The position numbers were made by a program, and so were the translations under genes. From contig NZ_MDED01000028.1 in NCBI RefSeq assembly GCF_002939885.1, positions 1-56,526 on the forward strand: a stretch of DNA of 56,526 nucleotides, given 5' to 3'. Below are positions 21,435 to 31,004 of the stretch, piece by piece. The stretch is from Xanthomonas cucurbitae. Its GTDB lineage: Bacteria > Pseudomonadota > Gammaproteobacteria > Xanthomonadales > Xanthomonadaceae. The notes beneath the pieces are model-generated. The model was given only the letters and a program-made list of their open reading frames with translations, did no database searches and was not told where the DNA came from. Positions within the stretch are counted from its first letter, which is position 1, and every line of letters begins with the position of its first letter.

Positions 21435-22823
21435 TCATCGGACGAAGTCGTACTTGATGCTGCCCTGTATGCGGAACGCGTCGGCGTCGCGTCCGTCCTG
21501 CACCGTCTGCGTGCCATACAGCGCCTCGATGCCCCACGAAAAGGTCGGACTGGCCTGCAGGATCAGATTCGCCGCGCCGTACGTGCTGGCACGGAACGCA
21601 TCGCGCGGGAGCTGCGGATGTGCCTCAAGAAGCAACCGCCCAAACACCAGATTGGATCGCCAGCCACCAGGCCAATGATAGGTGTAGCCGAGGTGGCCGG
21701 CCGATAGACCAAGCGGATGCACGCTGCCGTCGTCCGCAACCACCGCATCCAGGCGTCGGCCACCGATGTCGTTGATGTAGCGGGATACACCCTCGCCGTA
21801 CACCAGGCTGGCAGTCAGCACATGCAGCCCGAAGTGTCGTTGGCCCGAAAGATGGAAACCGGTGGCGGTGGCAGCGTACTCACCCTGCGGCATGCGATAG
21901 GCGAGCCGGCGCGCGAGCAATGCGCCCTGCAGATGGCCCCAGCCGCCCTCCCTCCGCAACCCCGCAACGAGATCCGGCAGCGGCTGCTCTGCCGCGCCGC
22001 CGGCCGGCACGGCAAGATCGGACTCAGGATCCTCGATGGACAGCGAAGCCGTCACGGCGTCGCCCACCTTCCAGAACTGCCGCACCGCAGCGACCCGCCT
22101 GAGCGACTCGCTACCGGGTCCCGCGTCGTCGAGCGTTTCGGGGAACGCATCGGAGTCGGTGAACGCGCTGTAGCCATAACCGGCATAGGTGTTACCGACC
22201 TGCGCATGCGCCTGGCGCAAGCGAAACCCGATGACGCCTGCGCCACCATAGAAATCGTTCTCCAGATAGAACCGCAACGGCCCGAGGCTGGATGGCCGCC
22301 GCACCTCGAAACTGAAACGCGTGGCGCTGGCATCGAGGTTGCTGTTGCGTCCAGCGCCGGCATCGATCGGGAGGCTGGACGTCGCCCACCTGTCCGGATT
22401 ACCGGCCGGATCGAAATCGTGCATCGCGTTGAGCTTGGCAAACCCGCCAAGCCTGATGCGGGTGTCGGTGCCAGGGATCGGAACGAAGCCGCGCAGCGCG
22501 GGATCGTTGGGAGGGGCAGCGGTGTTGGGGCGAGCGACGCCGGTCAGCTCGTCACCGAACGTCTCGCGCGGCGGAAGGACAGACGCGGCGACCGGCGCGG
22601 GTGCATCCGCAGACCGGGCGCCGACCAAGTGCGACGCACTGGCTTCGCCATCGGCATGGGTAGGTGCTTGCCTGGCATCCACCAACAGACGCAGTTGTGC
22701 GACCTCCTGTCGCAAATCCTCGACCTGCCGGCGCAGCAGCGCGACCTCCGGATTCGACGACGTCTGCGCCGCCACCGAACTGGTGGAGAGCGAGAACGCA
22801 ATGAGCCACGCGTATCGACGCAT
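21435..22823 (-). CDS. DcaP-like outer-membrane porin
   Basis: A 462-residue protein with a signal peptide ending near SSVAAQ. A short coiled coil follows (residues about 26-50, NPEVALLRRQVEDLRQEVAQLRLLV split by leucines), then a linker and a 16-strand-type barrel with RIRLGGFAKLNAMHDFD, FEVRRPSSLGPLRFYLENDF and a terminal GSIKYDFVR. This layout matches DcaP trimeric porins, known for dicarboxylate and negatively charged substrates. Being first in the aspT-asdA direction, it may admit aspartate or other dicarboxylates; that coupling is inference. The gap to aspT is 172 bp, so co-transcription is possible but unproven. Confidence 0.78.
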   Translation of the reverse strand: MRRYAWLIAFSLSTSSVAAQTSSNPEVALLRRQVEDLRQEVAQLRLLVDARQAPTHADGEASASHLVGARSADAPAPVAASVLPPRETFGDELTGVARPNTAAPPNDPALRGFVPIPGTDTRIRLGGFAKLNAMHDFDPAGNPDRWATSSLPIDAGAGRNSNLDASATRFSFEVRRPSSLGPLRFYLENDFYGGAGVIGFRLRQAHAQVGNTYAGYGYSAFTDSDAFPETLDDAGPGSESLRRVAAVRQFWKVGDAVTASLSIEDPESDLAVPAGGAAEQPLPDLVAGLRREGGWGHLQGALLARRLAYRMPQGEYAATATGFHLSGQRHFGLHVLTASLVYGEGVSRYINDIGGRRLDAVVADDGSVHPLGLSAGHLGYTYHWPGGWRSNLVFGRLLLEAHPQLPRDAFRASTYGAANLILQASPTFSWGIEALYGTQTVQDGRDADAFRIQGSIKYDFVR

Positions 22824-23099
22824 CTGCCGCCCTCCCGTTGGTTGCCGGTTCGATACACGTATTTTGCTAACCTTAAGAAAGGTAACTTATTCAGGAGGCC
22901 CCTGCCGGAGCGAAAGCGGGCAGCGTGTCCCAGATCCGCTCCGACCTGCAGAATCATGCAGATACCGACAACCGCATCGGCATCCGGACGCGACCAGACC
23001 GGCTTCGCGCGCCTCCATGGTGCATTTCGCACCGCACTTCGCCTGCTCACCCGCCACTGCATAACCCGAATCTCACACCTGTTTGCGCACACTGCCGTG

Positions 23100-23858
23100 A
23101 TGGCAGACGTGCATCCCCCCCTTTCGTCGCCGCCAATGCTGGACGATGCCTGCGCATTGTTCCTGGACGTGGACGGCACCCTGATCGACTTTGCCGACCG
23201 CCCCGAGGCGGTGCAGCTATTGCCTGAAGTGCGTGCGGCCATCGGCCGCCTCAGCGTGCGTTTCGAAGGCGCCATCGCCCTGGTCAGCGGGCGACCGCTG
23301 GCACAGCTCGACGCCTTGTTCGCTCCCCTGGTGCTCCCGGCCGCCGGCCTGCACGGCCATGAGCTGCGCGGCGACGCTGCGGCACGCGCAGCGATGCCGC
23401 AGGACACTTCCGCGTGGCTGCACGGCCTGCATCAACGCGCCGCCGCGCTCACTCACCGGCATCCCGGTGTGCTGGTCGAAGACAAGGGCGTCAGCGTGGC
23501 ACTGCATTGGCGCGCGCAGCCGTTGGCCGGCCCCGACGTGCTCGCCTTCGCGCAGGACGAAATCGCCCGGCTCTCCGGTTACCGCCTGCAGCCAGGCGAT
23601 CATGTCGTGGAGTTCGTGCCCGAAGGCAGCAACAAGGGCCTGGCAGTGGAACAGCTGATGCAACAAGGCGCCTTCGCCAGGCGCACGCCGGTGTTCGTGG
23701 GCGACGACCTCACCGACGAATTCGGTTTCGACGCCGCCAACCGGCTGGGCGGTTGGAGCGTGCTGGTCGGCGATCGTGCCCAGACCAGCGCGCGCTATCG
23801 CCTGCCAGGCACCGCCGCCGTGCATGCGTGGTTACAACAGAACGCGCGCGGCGCCTGA
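23100..23858 (+). CDS. otsB: Trehalose-6-phosphate phosphatase
   Basis: A 252-residue HAD-superfamily phosphatase that removes phosphate from trehalose-6-phosphate. Motif I is LFLDVDGTLIDF near residue 20, motif II LVSGRPL near residue 63, and motifs III/IV are GSNKG and VFVGDDLTDEFGF near residue 205. The ATG at 23100 opens the domain; earlier in-frame codons run antisense to the porin gene. It is first in the otsB-GH15-otsA gene set, an order seen in other Xanthomonas and related bacteria. Confidence 0.93.
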   Translation: MADVHPPLSSPPMLDDACALFLDVDGTLIDFADRPEAVQLLPEVRAAIGRLSVRFEGAIALVSGRPLAQLDALFAPLVLPAAGLHGHELRGDAAARAAMPQDTSAWLHGLHQRAAALTHRHPGVLVEDKGVSVALHWRAQPLAGPDVLAFAQDEIARLSGYRLQPGDHVVEFVPEGSNKGLAVEQLMQQGAFARRTPVFVGDDLTDEFGFDAANRLGGWSVLVGDRAQTSARYRLPGTAAVHAWLQQNARGA

Positions 23859-23906
23859 GCGCCGCCCTCCCCCCTTTCGTCATTGCATAGGATTGTTCGT
23901 ACTTTC

Positions 23907-25685
23907 ATGACCAAGCCAAACCTGGATCTGGGCGTCATCGGCAACTGCAGTTTCGGCGCATTGGTGGATCGGCAGGCACGCGTGGTGTGGAGCTGCCTGC
24001 CCGCCTTCGATGGCGACCCGGCCTTTTGTTCGCTGCTATCGCCCAAGACCGAAGGCGGCGATTTCGCCGTGGAGCTGGAAGATTTCGCCAGCAGCGAGCA
24101 GCACTATCTGCCCAATACCGCCGTCCTGCGCACCGTCTTGCGCGACAGCAAGGGCGGCGAAATCGAGGTGATCGACTTCGCACCGCGCTGGCGCAACAAC
24201 GGCCGTTTCTATCGGCCGGTGAGCATCATCCGGCAGATCCGTCCGCTGGCCGGCAACCCACGCATCATCGTGCGCGCACGCCCGCTGGCCGACTGGGGCG
24301 GCCGCACGCCCGAGACCACCTGGGGCAGCAACCATATCCGCTGGGTGTTGCCGGAATTCACTCTGCGCCTGACCACCGACGTGCCAGTGCGGTTCGTGCG
24401 CGACGGCCTGCCGTTCGTGCTCAGCCACCCGGTCAGCCTGGTGCTGGGCGTGGACGAATCGCTGACCCGTTCGCTCACCGGCTATGTGCAGGAAGCCCAG
24501 GAGCGCACCGAAGAATACTGGCGCGAATGGGTGCGCTATCTGTCGATCCCGCTGGACTGGCAGGAAGCGGTGATCCGCAGCGCGATCACGCTGAAACTGT
24601 GCCAGTACGAAGACAGTGGCGCCATCATCGCCGCGATGACCACCTCGATTCCGGAAGCGCCCAACACCCCGCGCAACTGGGATTACCGCTACTGCTGGCT
24701 ACGCGATGCCGCCTTCGTGGTGCGCGCACTCAATCGCCTGGGCGCCACCCGCACGATGGAGCAGTTCATCGGCTACATCTTCAATATCGCCACCACCGAC
24801 GGCACCATGCAGCCGCTGTACGGCATCGGTTTCGAATCGCAGTTGGAAGAGCACGAAGTCGACACCATGGCCGGCTACTGCGGCATGGGCCCGGTGCGGC
24901 GCGGCAACCTGGCCTGGATCCAGCAGCAGCACGATGTCTACGGCAGCGTGGTGCTGGCTTCCACCCAGCTGTTCTTCGACCTGCGCCTGAAGGACCAGGG
25001 CGATGCAGACACCTTCCGCCGCCTGGAGCCGCTGGGCGAACGCGCCTACGCGCTACACAATGTGCCCGACGCCGGGCTGTGGGAATTCCGCGGCCGCGCC
25101 GAGGTGCACACTTACACCGCCGCGATGTGCTGGGCGGCCTGCGATCGCCTGTCCAAGATCGCCGACCGGCTGGTGTTGCCCGAGCGCAGCAGCTACTGGC
25201 GCGAGCGTGCCGACAGCATCCGCGAGCGCGTGTTGAACGAGGCCTGGAGCGAAGAGCACGGCCACTTCACCGACACGCTCGGCGGCCACCGCCTGGACGC
25301 CTCGCTGTTGCTGCTGGCCGACATCGGCATCGTGGCCAACGACGACAGCCGCTTCATACGCACGGTCGAAGCGGTGGGCCGCGTGCTCAAGCATGGCGAT
25401 GCGCTGTACCGCTACATCGCGCCGGACGACTTCGGTGAGCCGGAAACCAGCTTCACCATCTGCACGTTCTGGTACATCGATGCGCTCGCCGCCATCGGTC
25501 GCAAGGACGAGGCGCGTGACCTATTCGAGCGCATCCTCTCGCGCCGCAATCACCTGGGCTTGCTGTCCGAAGACCTGGCCTTCGAAGACGGCGAGGCCTG
25601 GGGCAATTTCCCGCAGACCTATTCGCACGTCGGTCTGATTATCGCCGCGATGCGCTTGTCGCGAAGCTGGCAGGAGGCGTCATGA
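23907..25685 (+). CDS. Glycoside hydrolase family 15 protein of the trehalose operon
   Basis: A 592-residue GH15-type protein: an N-terminal beta domain starting LDLGVIGNCSFGALVD and a C-terminal alpha/alpha barrel. GH15 signatures are RNWDYRYCWLRDAAF (general-acid region near residue 265) and LLSEDLAFEDGEAWGNFPQTYSHVGLI at the end. Bacterial members of this clade include glucoamylases and trehalases. Its place between otsB and otsA, with a 4-bp overlap (ATGA) onto otsA, suggests trehalose hydrolysis or control of trehalose level. The start ATG at 23907 matches the conserved N-terminus; one upstream start (23883) is unsupported. Confidence 0.88.
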   Translation: MTKPNLDLGVIGNCSFGALVDRQARVVWSCLPAFDGDPAFCSLLSPKTEGGDFAVELEDFASSEQHYLPNTAVLRTVLRDSKGGEIEVIDFAPRWRNNGRFYRPVSIIRQIRPLAGNPRIIVRARPLADWGGRTPETTWGSNHIRWVLPEFTLRLTTDVPVRFVRDGLPFVLSHPVSLVLGVDESLTRSLTGYVQEAQERTEEYWREWVRYLSIPLDWQEAVIRSAITLKLCQYEDSGAIIAAMTTSIPEAPNTPRNWDYRYCWLRDAAFVVRALNRLGATRTMEQFIGYIFNIATTDGTMQPLYGIGFESQLEEHEVDTMAGYCGMGPVRRGNLAWIQQQHDVYGSVVLASTQLFFDLRLKDQGDADTFRRLEPLGERAYALHNVPDAGLWEFRGRAEVHTYTAAMCWAACDRLSKIADRLVLPERSSYWRERADSIRERVLNEAWSEEHGHFTDTLGGHRLDASLLLLADIGIVANDDSRFIRTVEAVGRVLKHGDALYRYIAPDDFGEPETSFTICTFWYIDALAAIGRKDEARDLFERILSRRNHLGLLSEDLAFEDGEAWGNFPQTYSHVGLIIAAMRLSRSWQEAS

Positions 25686-27049
25686 GTCGTTTGGTAGTGG
25701 TGTCCAATCGCGTCGCGGTGCCAGGCGAAAACCGCGCCGGCGGCCTGGCGGTGGGGTTGCTGGCCGCACTCAAGGAGCGAGGCGGCATGTGGTTCGGCTG
25801 GAGCGGCAAGACCGCGCGCGGCGACAGCGGCGGCCTGCACGAGCAGACCGAAGGCGACATCACCTTCGTCACCATGGACCTCAACAAGCGCGATATCGAT
25901 TCATACTACAACGGCTTCGCCAATCGCACGCTGTGGCCGTTGCTGCACTTCCGCCTGGACCTGGTGGACTACGACCGCGCCAAGCGCGAAGGCTATCTGC
26001 GCGTCAACCGGCTGTTCGCCGAAAAGCTGGCGCCGCTGCTGAAAGACAGCGATACGGTGTGGATCCACGATTACCACATGATTCCACTCGGCGCGATGCT
26101 GCGCGAGCTGGGCGTGGGCTGCAAGATGGGGTTCTTCCTGCATGTGCCGATGCCCTCGGCCGATCTGGTGCAGGCCATGCCCGATCACGCGCGCCTGTTC
26201 AGCACCTTCTATGCCTACGACCTGGTCGGCTTCCAGACCCAGCGCGATGCCGAACGCTTCAAGGCGTACGTCCGCCTGTTTGGTGGCGGTCGCGTGCTGG
26301 ACGGCGACCTGGTCGAAGGCCCGGGCGGGCGTCGCTTCACTGCCGCGTCATTCCCCATCGGCATCGACACCGACCTGATCGCCAACCAGGCCAAGGCGGC
26401 GGTCGGCAAGCAATCGGTGCGCGATCTGCGCGAAAGCCTGCGCGGGCGCCAGCTCGCCATCGGCGTGGATCGACTGGATTACTCCAAAGGCTTGCCGGAA
26501 CGCTTCCAAGGCTTCGAGCGTTATTTGGAGCGCTATCCCGATCAATCCGGCAGCCTCACCTATCTGCAGATCGCCCCGGTCTCGCGTGGTGACGTCACCG
26601 AATACCGGCAGTTGCGCGGGCAGCTGGAGCAGATCGCCGGCCACATCAATGGCGGGCATGCAGAGCCGGATTGGACTCCGCTACGCTACGTCAACCAGAA
26701 CTTCAGCCACGCCACCCTGACCGGTTTTTATCGGGCAGCGTCGGTGGGCCTGGTCACGCCGCTGCGCGATGGCATGAATCTGGTCGCCAAGGAATTCGTC
26801 GCCGCGCAGGACCCCAAGGATCCGGGTGTGCTGGTGCTGTCGTTGCTGGCCGGCGCCGCCGACGAAATGAAGGAAGCGCTACTGGTCAATCCGCACGATC
26901 TGGATGGTGTGGCCGATGCGATTGCAAGCGCGGCCAGCATGCCACTGGCAACCCGCATCGAGCGCTGGCACGCGATGATGGACCACCTGCGCAAGAACAC
27001 CATCAATCACTGGCGCCAGCGGTATCTGCAGGCGCTGACCGACATCTGA
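25682..27049 (+). CDS. otsA: Trehalose-6-phosphate synthase (UDP-forming)
   Basis: A 455-residue GT20 glycosyltransferase that joins glucose from UDP-glucose to glucose-6-phosphate. Visible features: the N-terminal VVSNRVAVP, the loop GGLAVGL, the [18 protein letters not shown] acceptor-site segment, [15 protein letters not shown] with the phosphate-binding Arg/Lys, and [16 protein letters not shown] near the C-terminus. The length is normal. The start overlaps the GH15 stop by 4 bp, so translation is probably coupled. Together with otsB it makes trehalose, an osmotic and desiccation protectant. Confidence 0.95.
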   Translation: MSRLVVVSNRVAVPGENRAGGLAVGLLAALKERGGMWFGWSGKTARGDSGGLHEQTEGDITFVTMDLNKRDIDSYYNGFANRTLWPLLHFRLDLVDYDRAKREGYLRVNRLFAEKLAPLLKDSDTVWIHDYHMIPLGAMLRELGVGCKMGFFLHVPMPSADLVQAMPDHARLFSTFYAYDLVGFQTQRDAERFKAYVRLFGGGRVLDGDLVEGPGGRRFTAASFPIGIDTDLIANQAKAAVGKQSVRDLRESLRGRQLAIGVDRLDYSKGLPERFQGFERYLERYPDQSGSLTYLQIAPVSRGDVTEYRQLRGQLEQIAGHINGGHAEPDWTPLRYVNQNFSHATLTGFYRAASVGLVTPLRDGMNLVAKEFVAAQDPKDPGVLVLSLLAGAADEMKEALLVNPHDLDGVADAIASAASMPLATRIERWHAMMDHLRKNTINHWRQRYLQALTDI

Positions 27050-27671
27050 TCGCTGCTCCCACGGTAGGTCGTCGCTGATGGCCGCCGACGATGAGCTGGG
27101 TCCGGTCTGCCTGCCTATCGGCATTGCGTCCGGCGATGTCTTCGGCCTGGACCGCCGCCGCCCAGCCGGTGGTGCATACGCTGGACGTAGCGCCGGTGTT
27201 CGGCGGCAAGAGCAAGCCCCCCGCCACATGACGCAGGAGGGTCTGGCGCATGGCGTCCGCAAGGAGCCGTGGATGTCGCCGCTCAATGCCCCTTGCGTCG
27301 CGCCGCCGTAGAACTGCCCAGCCCCTCTCCGACTCACCGGGCATCGCCATGGCCGGCGCCCGGGCTGTGCCGTGGCAGATAACGATGTGGGTTGCCCTGC
27401 GCCCCACGCACACGGCGGTTGGAAATCACCTGAAATTTACATTCGCGCGTCGCCAGCCAAGGGCGGACGGTTGCGCCCGGCAGACCGCATGCCCGATTGA
27501 AACCGCTTCCAGATCAATCACTTCGAGTTTCTTGGGCCACTGCTTGTCGTGTTCCGACAAACGGAGGATTCACGCCATCATGATTCGGCCTCAGCCGCCG
27601 ATATCCCATTGCAGCCCTGTCTCCTGTCGCACGTCGATCTCCCTTCCAGAACACCTAGCCGGACTCAGCCT
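27050..27671. other. Long intergenic region between otsA and the chemotaxis receptor gene
   Basis: No firm gene is found in this 622-bp gap. A short frame at 27091-27231 would encode a 46-residue product, MSWVRSACLS... ending VVHTLDVAPVFGGKSK, which looks like the secreted N-terminus of a decayed larger protein. The region before 27671 should carry the promoter of the chemotaxis gene, but no clear sigma-28 or sigma-54 site was recognised. Confidence 0.4.
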
Positions 27672-29540
27672 ATGTCGCCTTCATACGATGCCGCCCACGT
27701 TTCCCGCCCACCCGCGGGCGTCAAGGTGGCGCGTGCCGCCTGGACTGCATGGCTGCCCGCCGCCGCACAGATCGGGTTGCTGGCCCTGCTGGCGTTGTAC
27801 GCCGCCACGCTGGTGCCTGGCGGAATCGCCGGCACCTTCGCCAGGTTGTTTCCCGCGCTACTGGTACTGGGCACGGCCAGCGTCGGCCTGTGCTGGTGGA
27901 CGCATCGCCGTCGCAGCGTGCAGCTGCGGCAGGCCATGACGGCCGTCACTGCGATCGGCGAAGGCCGCTTCCAGCGCCTGGACCTGCGCCCTGCGGCCGG
28001 CGAACTCGGCCCACTGCTGCATGCGCTGCAGACGACCCAGGACCAGTTGGCCATCCGCATCGACGTGATGGAGCAAGGCCTGCGGCATGGCCAGTTCGTC
28101 ATCAAGGCGCTGGACGACCTGGACACCATGATCCGCATCGCCGACGACGACGGCCAGGTACTGTTCGCCAACCGCAAATTGCTGGCGATGCTCAAGCTGA
28201 TCGAGCCGGATGTGCAGAGCTTCCGCCCCAGCTTCCATGCCGAAGGCTTCGTCGGCGGCAGCATCGGCGACATCTATCCGGACAGCCAGGCCGCAATCGA
28301 CCGCATGCGCGCATTGAATGCGTCCAAGGCGGTGCGCGCGCCGTTCTTCGGCCGCCAGATCGACTTCGTCTACAGCCCCATCATCGCCGCCGACGGCACC
28401 AAGCTGGGCACCATCGCGCAGTGGGTGGATGTCACCGCCCAGGTCAACACCGAGCAGGTGTTGATCCAGGTCATCGACGCCGCCTCGACCGGCGATTTCA
28501 GCCGGCGCATGCAGCTCGACGGCATGGACGGCGTGCTGCTGTCGCTGGCGCAGGGCATCAACCGCATCTACGACTCGGTGGAAACGCATCTGGCCGCATT
28601 GGCACGCGTGATCGGCGCGCTGGCCGAAGGCGACCTCACCCAGCGCGTGGACGGCGATGCGCACGGCATCTTCGCGCGGCTGCGCGACGACACCAACCAG
28701 ACCGTGGCCCGCCTGACCGAAATCATCGGCGGCATCCAGGCCGCTTCGGACACCATTCGCCAGGCTGCGGTGGAAATCGCCGCGGGCAATACCGACCTGT
28801 CCGAGCGCACCGAACAGCAGGCCGCCAACCTGGAGGAAACCGCAAGCTCGATGGAAGAACTCACCTCCACCGTGAAGCAGAACGCCGACAGCGCGCTGCA
28901 GGCCAACCGCCTGGTGGTGGGCACCGGCGACATCGCCGAGAACGGTGGCCAGGTGATGGACCAAGTGGTCGCCACCATGGGCCAGATCAGCACCGCCTCG
29001 CACAAAATCGGCGAAATCATCGGCGTCATCGACGGCATCGCCTTCCAAACCAACATCCTGGCGCTCAATGCCGCCGTGGAAGCGGCGCGCGCCGGCGAAC
29101 AGGGCCGCGGCTTTGCGGTGGTGGCCTCGGAAGTGCGCGCACTGGCGCGCCGCTCGGCCGATGCCGCCAAGGAGATCAAGACGCTGATCGCCGACTCCAC
29201 CGACAAGGTGGAACTGGGCTCGGGCCTGGTGCACCGCGCCGGCGCGACCATGCGCGAGATCGTCGGCTCGGTGAAGCATGTCACCGACATCATGAGCGAG
29301 ATCACCTCCGCCAGCGCCGAGCAATCCAGCGGCATCGAACAGGTCAACCGCACCGTGGCGCAGCTGGACGAAGTCACCCAGCGCAACGCCGCGCTGGTGG
29401 AAGAAGCCACCGCCGCCGCACGCAGCCTGGAAGAACAGGCCGTGGAGCTGGCCGATGCGGTGTCGATCTTCCGCCTGCAGTCCGACACCCGCCCAGGCAC
29501 CAGCAACGTCGTACGCGCCAGCTTCCACAACGCAGCATAG
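27672..29540 (+). CDS. Methyl-accepting chemotaxis protein with PAS-like sensor
   Basis: A 622-residue chemoreceptor. Two membrane helices lie close together (about residues 27-47 and 55-75) with almost no periplasmic loop, so sensing is probably cytoplasmic or membrane-based. A PAS-like segment follows at about residues 150-270 ([24 protein letters not shown]), then HAMP-like repeats and the signalling domain. Its conserved hairpin tip is [44 protein letters not shown]. The methylation helices are rich in Glu/Gln. There is no CheR-docking pentapeptide; the C-terminus is RASFHNAA. The ATG at 27672 precedes MSPSYDA; the longer frame is not homologous. It stands alone. Confidence 0.9.
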   Translation: MSPSYDAAHVSRPPAGVKVARAAWTAWLPAAAQIGLLALLALYAATLVPGGIAGTFARLFPALLVLGTASVGLCWWTHRRRSVQLRQAMTAVTAIGEGRFQRLDLRPAAGELGPLLHALQTTQDQLAIRIDVMEQGLRHGQFVIKALDDLDTMIRIADDDGQVLFANRKLLAMLKLIEPDVQSFRPSFHAEGFVGGSIGDIYPDSQAAIDRMRALNASKAVRAPFFGRQIDFVYSPIIAADGTKLGTIAQWVDVTAQVNTEQVLIQVIDAASTGDFSRRMQLDGMDGVLLSLAQGINRIYDSVETHLAALARVIGALAEGDLTQRVDGDAHGIFARLRDDTNQTVARLTEIIGGIQAASDTIRQAAVEIAAGNTDLSERTEQQAANLEETASSMEELTSTVKQNADSALQANRLVVGTGDIAENGGQVMDQVVATMGQISTASHKIGEIIGVIDGIAFQTNILALNAAVEAARAGEQGRGFAVVASEVRALARRSADAAKEIKTLIADSTDKVELGSGLVHRAGATMREIVGSVKHVTDIMSEITSASAEQSSGIEQVNRTVAQLDEVTQRNAALVEEATAAARSLEEQAVELADAVSIFRLQSDTRPGTSNVVRASFHNAA

Positions 29541-29561
29541 GCCCGGAAAATCGCGCGATTT

Positions 29562-29985
29562 GTAGGAGCGCACCCGGGCGCGACGAAGCGTTATCGGTAA
29601 AGCCCATCGCGCCCGGGTGCGCTCCTACGGAGAAGCCGATCGGTGAGCAGGCTGTGGCAGGTCATCACCATCGCGCAGCCGTCATCCACGCCGTGGCGCA
29701 AACCGGTCGCACCTGCCGTATCCGCCACCCGTAGGAGCGCACCTGGGCGCGACGAAGCGTTATCGGTAAAGCCCATCGCGCCCGGGTGCGCTCCTACGGA
29801 GAAGCCGACCGGTGAGCCGGCTGTGGCAGGTCATCACCACCGCGCAGCCGTCATCCACGCCGTGGCGCAAACCGGTCGCACCTGCCGTATCCGCCACCCG
29901 TAGGAGCGCACCTGGGCGCGACGAAGCGTTATCGATAAAACCCGTCGCGCCCTGGTGCGCTCCTACGGACAGCCGATCGGTGTGC
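29562..29985. repeat. 169-bp tandem repeat built around a GTAGGAGCGCACC palindrome
   Basis: Units start at 29562, 29731 and 29900, exactly 169 bp apart; the third is incomplete and ends near 29985. Each unit begins with GTAGGAGCGCACCCGGGCGCGA and about 22 bases later the reverse complement TCGCGCCCGGGTGCGCTCCTAC, forming a long imperfect hairpin. A 100-bp non-palindromic spacer with GGTCATCACC and GCCGTGGCGCAAACC follows. The first two full units differ at only a few bases. A half-copy of the palindrome recurs at 48416-48437. This is a REP/BIME-like element array. Confidence 0.9.
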
Positions 29986-30040
29986 CGCTTCGGCATCCCA
30001 TCGACCCTCAGGCCAGCTCAGCTGCGCCGCACGCCGTGCG

Positions 30041-30460
30041 TCAGTCCAGAAACCGGGCGTGTTGCTCGGGGGTGGGCAGCATGCAGTGGTCGCTGCGGCC
30101 GAACCAGCGATAGCGATTGCGTGCGAGCAGGCGATATCCGAGATCGCGCAGACCGCGCGGTATCACGCGCAACACTGCCGCCAGCCGCCACAGCCCGCCC
30201 AAGCCCGCCAGCACACGCACGATGGCATCGCTGTCGGTCCATGCGCCGCCATGGTCCACCAGCAGGAACGACAACGGGTCGTCCGGGTCCAGCCCATGCT
30301 GCTGCAACAACGCGCGCCCGGCCTGGCCCTGCATTGCGGCAAAGCGATAACGCCCCCGGCGATCGTGGCGCAGCAGGAATTTGACCCAACCATTGCACAG
30401 CAGGCACACCCCATCGAACACGATGGTGGCCGGCACGGTACGCGCAGCGACAGTGGACAT
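30041..30460 (-). CDS. DCC-family thiol-disulfide oxidoreductase-like protein (DUF393/YuxK)
   Basis: A 139-residue protein with the DCC motif: IVFDGVCLLCNGWVKFLLRHDRRGRYRFAAMQ, where the DGVCLLCNGW segment has the CxxC pair of this thioredoxin-like family. Later conserved parts are DPLSFLLVD, DAIVRVLAGLGG and the Tyr/Trp-rich ending RYRWFGR. The biochemical role is poorly defined. The ATG at 30460 starts one base after the stop of the DUF4166 gene, so the two are translationally linked. It is last in the rluD-pgeF-DUF4166 operon. Confidence 0.85.
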   Translation of the reverse strand: MSTVAARTVPATIVFDGVCLLCNGWVKFLLRHDRRGRYRFAAMQGQAGRALLQQHGLDPDDPLSFLLVDHGGAWTDSDAIVRVLAGLGGLWRLAAVLRVIPRGLRDLGYRLLARNRYRWFGRSDHCMLPTPEQHARFLD

Positions 30461-30461
30461 C

Positions 30462-31004
30462 TCAGCGTGGCTCAAGCCATCCCTCGTAGCGAATGAACGG
30501 CCCCACCAGCGGCAGGTGCACGTCGACCAAAAATCCATAGCGGCCGGCATCGGCATGCTCGCGGCAACGCACCTGTTCGAACCAGCGCGCAGGCAGCGGA
30601 ATCCAACCGAACGCCCACACGCGGGTTGCCTGCCAATACAGCGCCTGGGCATCGGCACGCAGCGCAAACTCGAACCGCACTGCGCCCAGGTGTTCGCGCA
30701 AGGCCGCTCCATCGCGCCACAGCCGCGAATTCATCGGCAGACCGGCAAAGCGCCGGTGCCAGCGCTCGCCCTGCGCATCGACCAGGAACTCCACCTCCAC
30801 CGCCACCGTGCCGCTGCGCGGCAACCGGCTCAGCAGCGCCAGCAAGGGCACCAGCACATGCCGGCCGCGCCGGATCTGCGCCTGCCCGGCAAAGGTCTGC
30901 CGCTTCCGCACCGAATGCAGCGCGCGCACCGGCGCCGGCAATTGCGCGAACGCCGGCTGGCCCAGCACCTGCGCGAACAAGGGCGTGCTCAGGGCACGAT
31001 CCAC
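30462..31004 (-). CDS. DUF4166 family protein
   Basis: A 180-residue protein: a helical N-terminus (FAQLPAPVRALHSVRKRQTFAGQAQIRRG), a hydrophobic HVLVPLLALLSRLP stretch, and a lipocalin-like beta region with VEFLVDAQGERWHRRFAGLPMNSRLW and YGFLVDVHLPLVGPFIRYEGWLEP. This is the DUF4166 pattern; the function is unknown, and in other bacteria the domain is sometimes fused to saccharopine-dehydrogenase-like or DCC proteins, fitting the next gene. The start overlaps the pgeF end by 16 bp. Confidence 0.78.
   Translation of the reverse strand: MDRALSTPLFAQVLGQPAFAQLPAPVRALHSVRKRQTFAGQAQIRRGRHVLVPLLALLSRLPRSGTVAVEVEFLVDAQGERWHRRFAGLPMNSRLWRDGAALREHLGAVRFEFALRADAQALYWQATRVWAFGWIPLPARWFEQVRCREHADAGRYGFLVDVHLPLVGPFIRYEGWLEPR

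Noticed and set aside
27858..29573. Minus-strand frame opposite the chemotaxis receptor gene
   Set aside because: Antisense shadow, no recognisable start or motif.
27749..29734. Alternate plus-strand frame inside the chemotaxis receptor gene
   Set aside because: Arg-rich +2 frame of a gene with a complete MCP signalling domain.
29562..29985. CRISPR array
   Set aside because: The period is 169 bp with near-identical spacers and an internal palindrome, and there are no cas genes; it is a tandem REP-like array.
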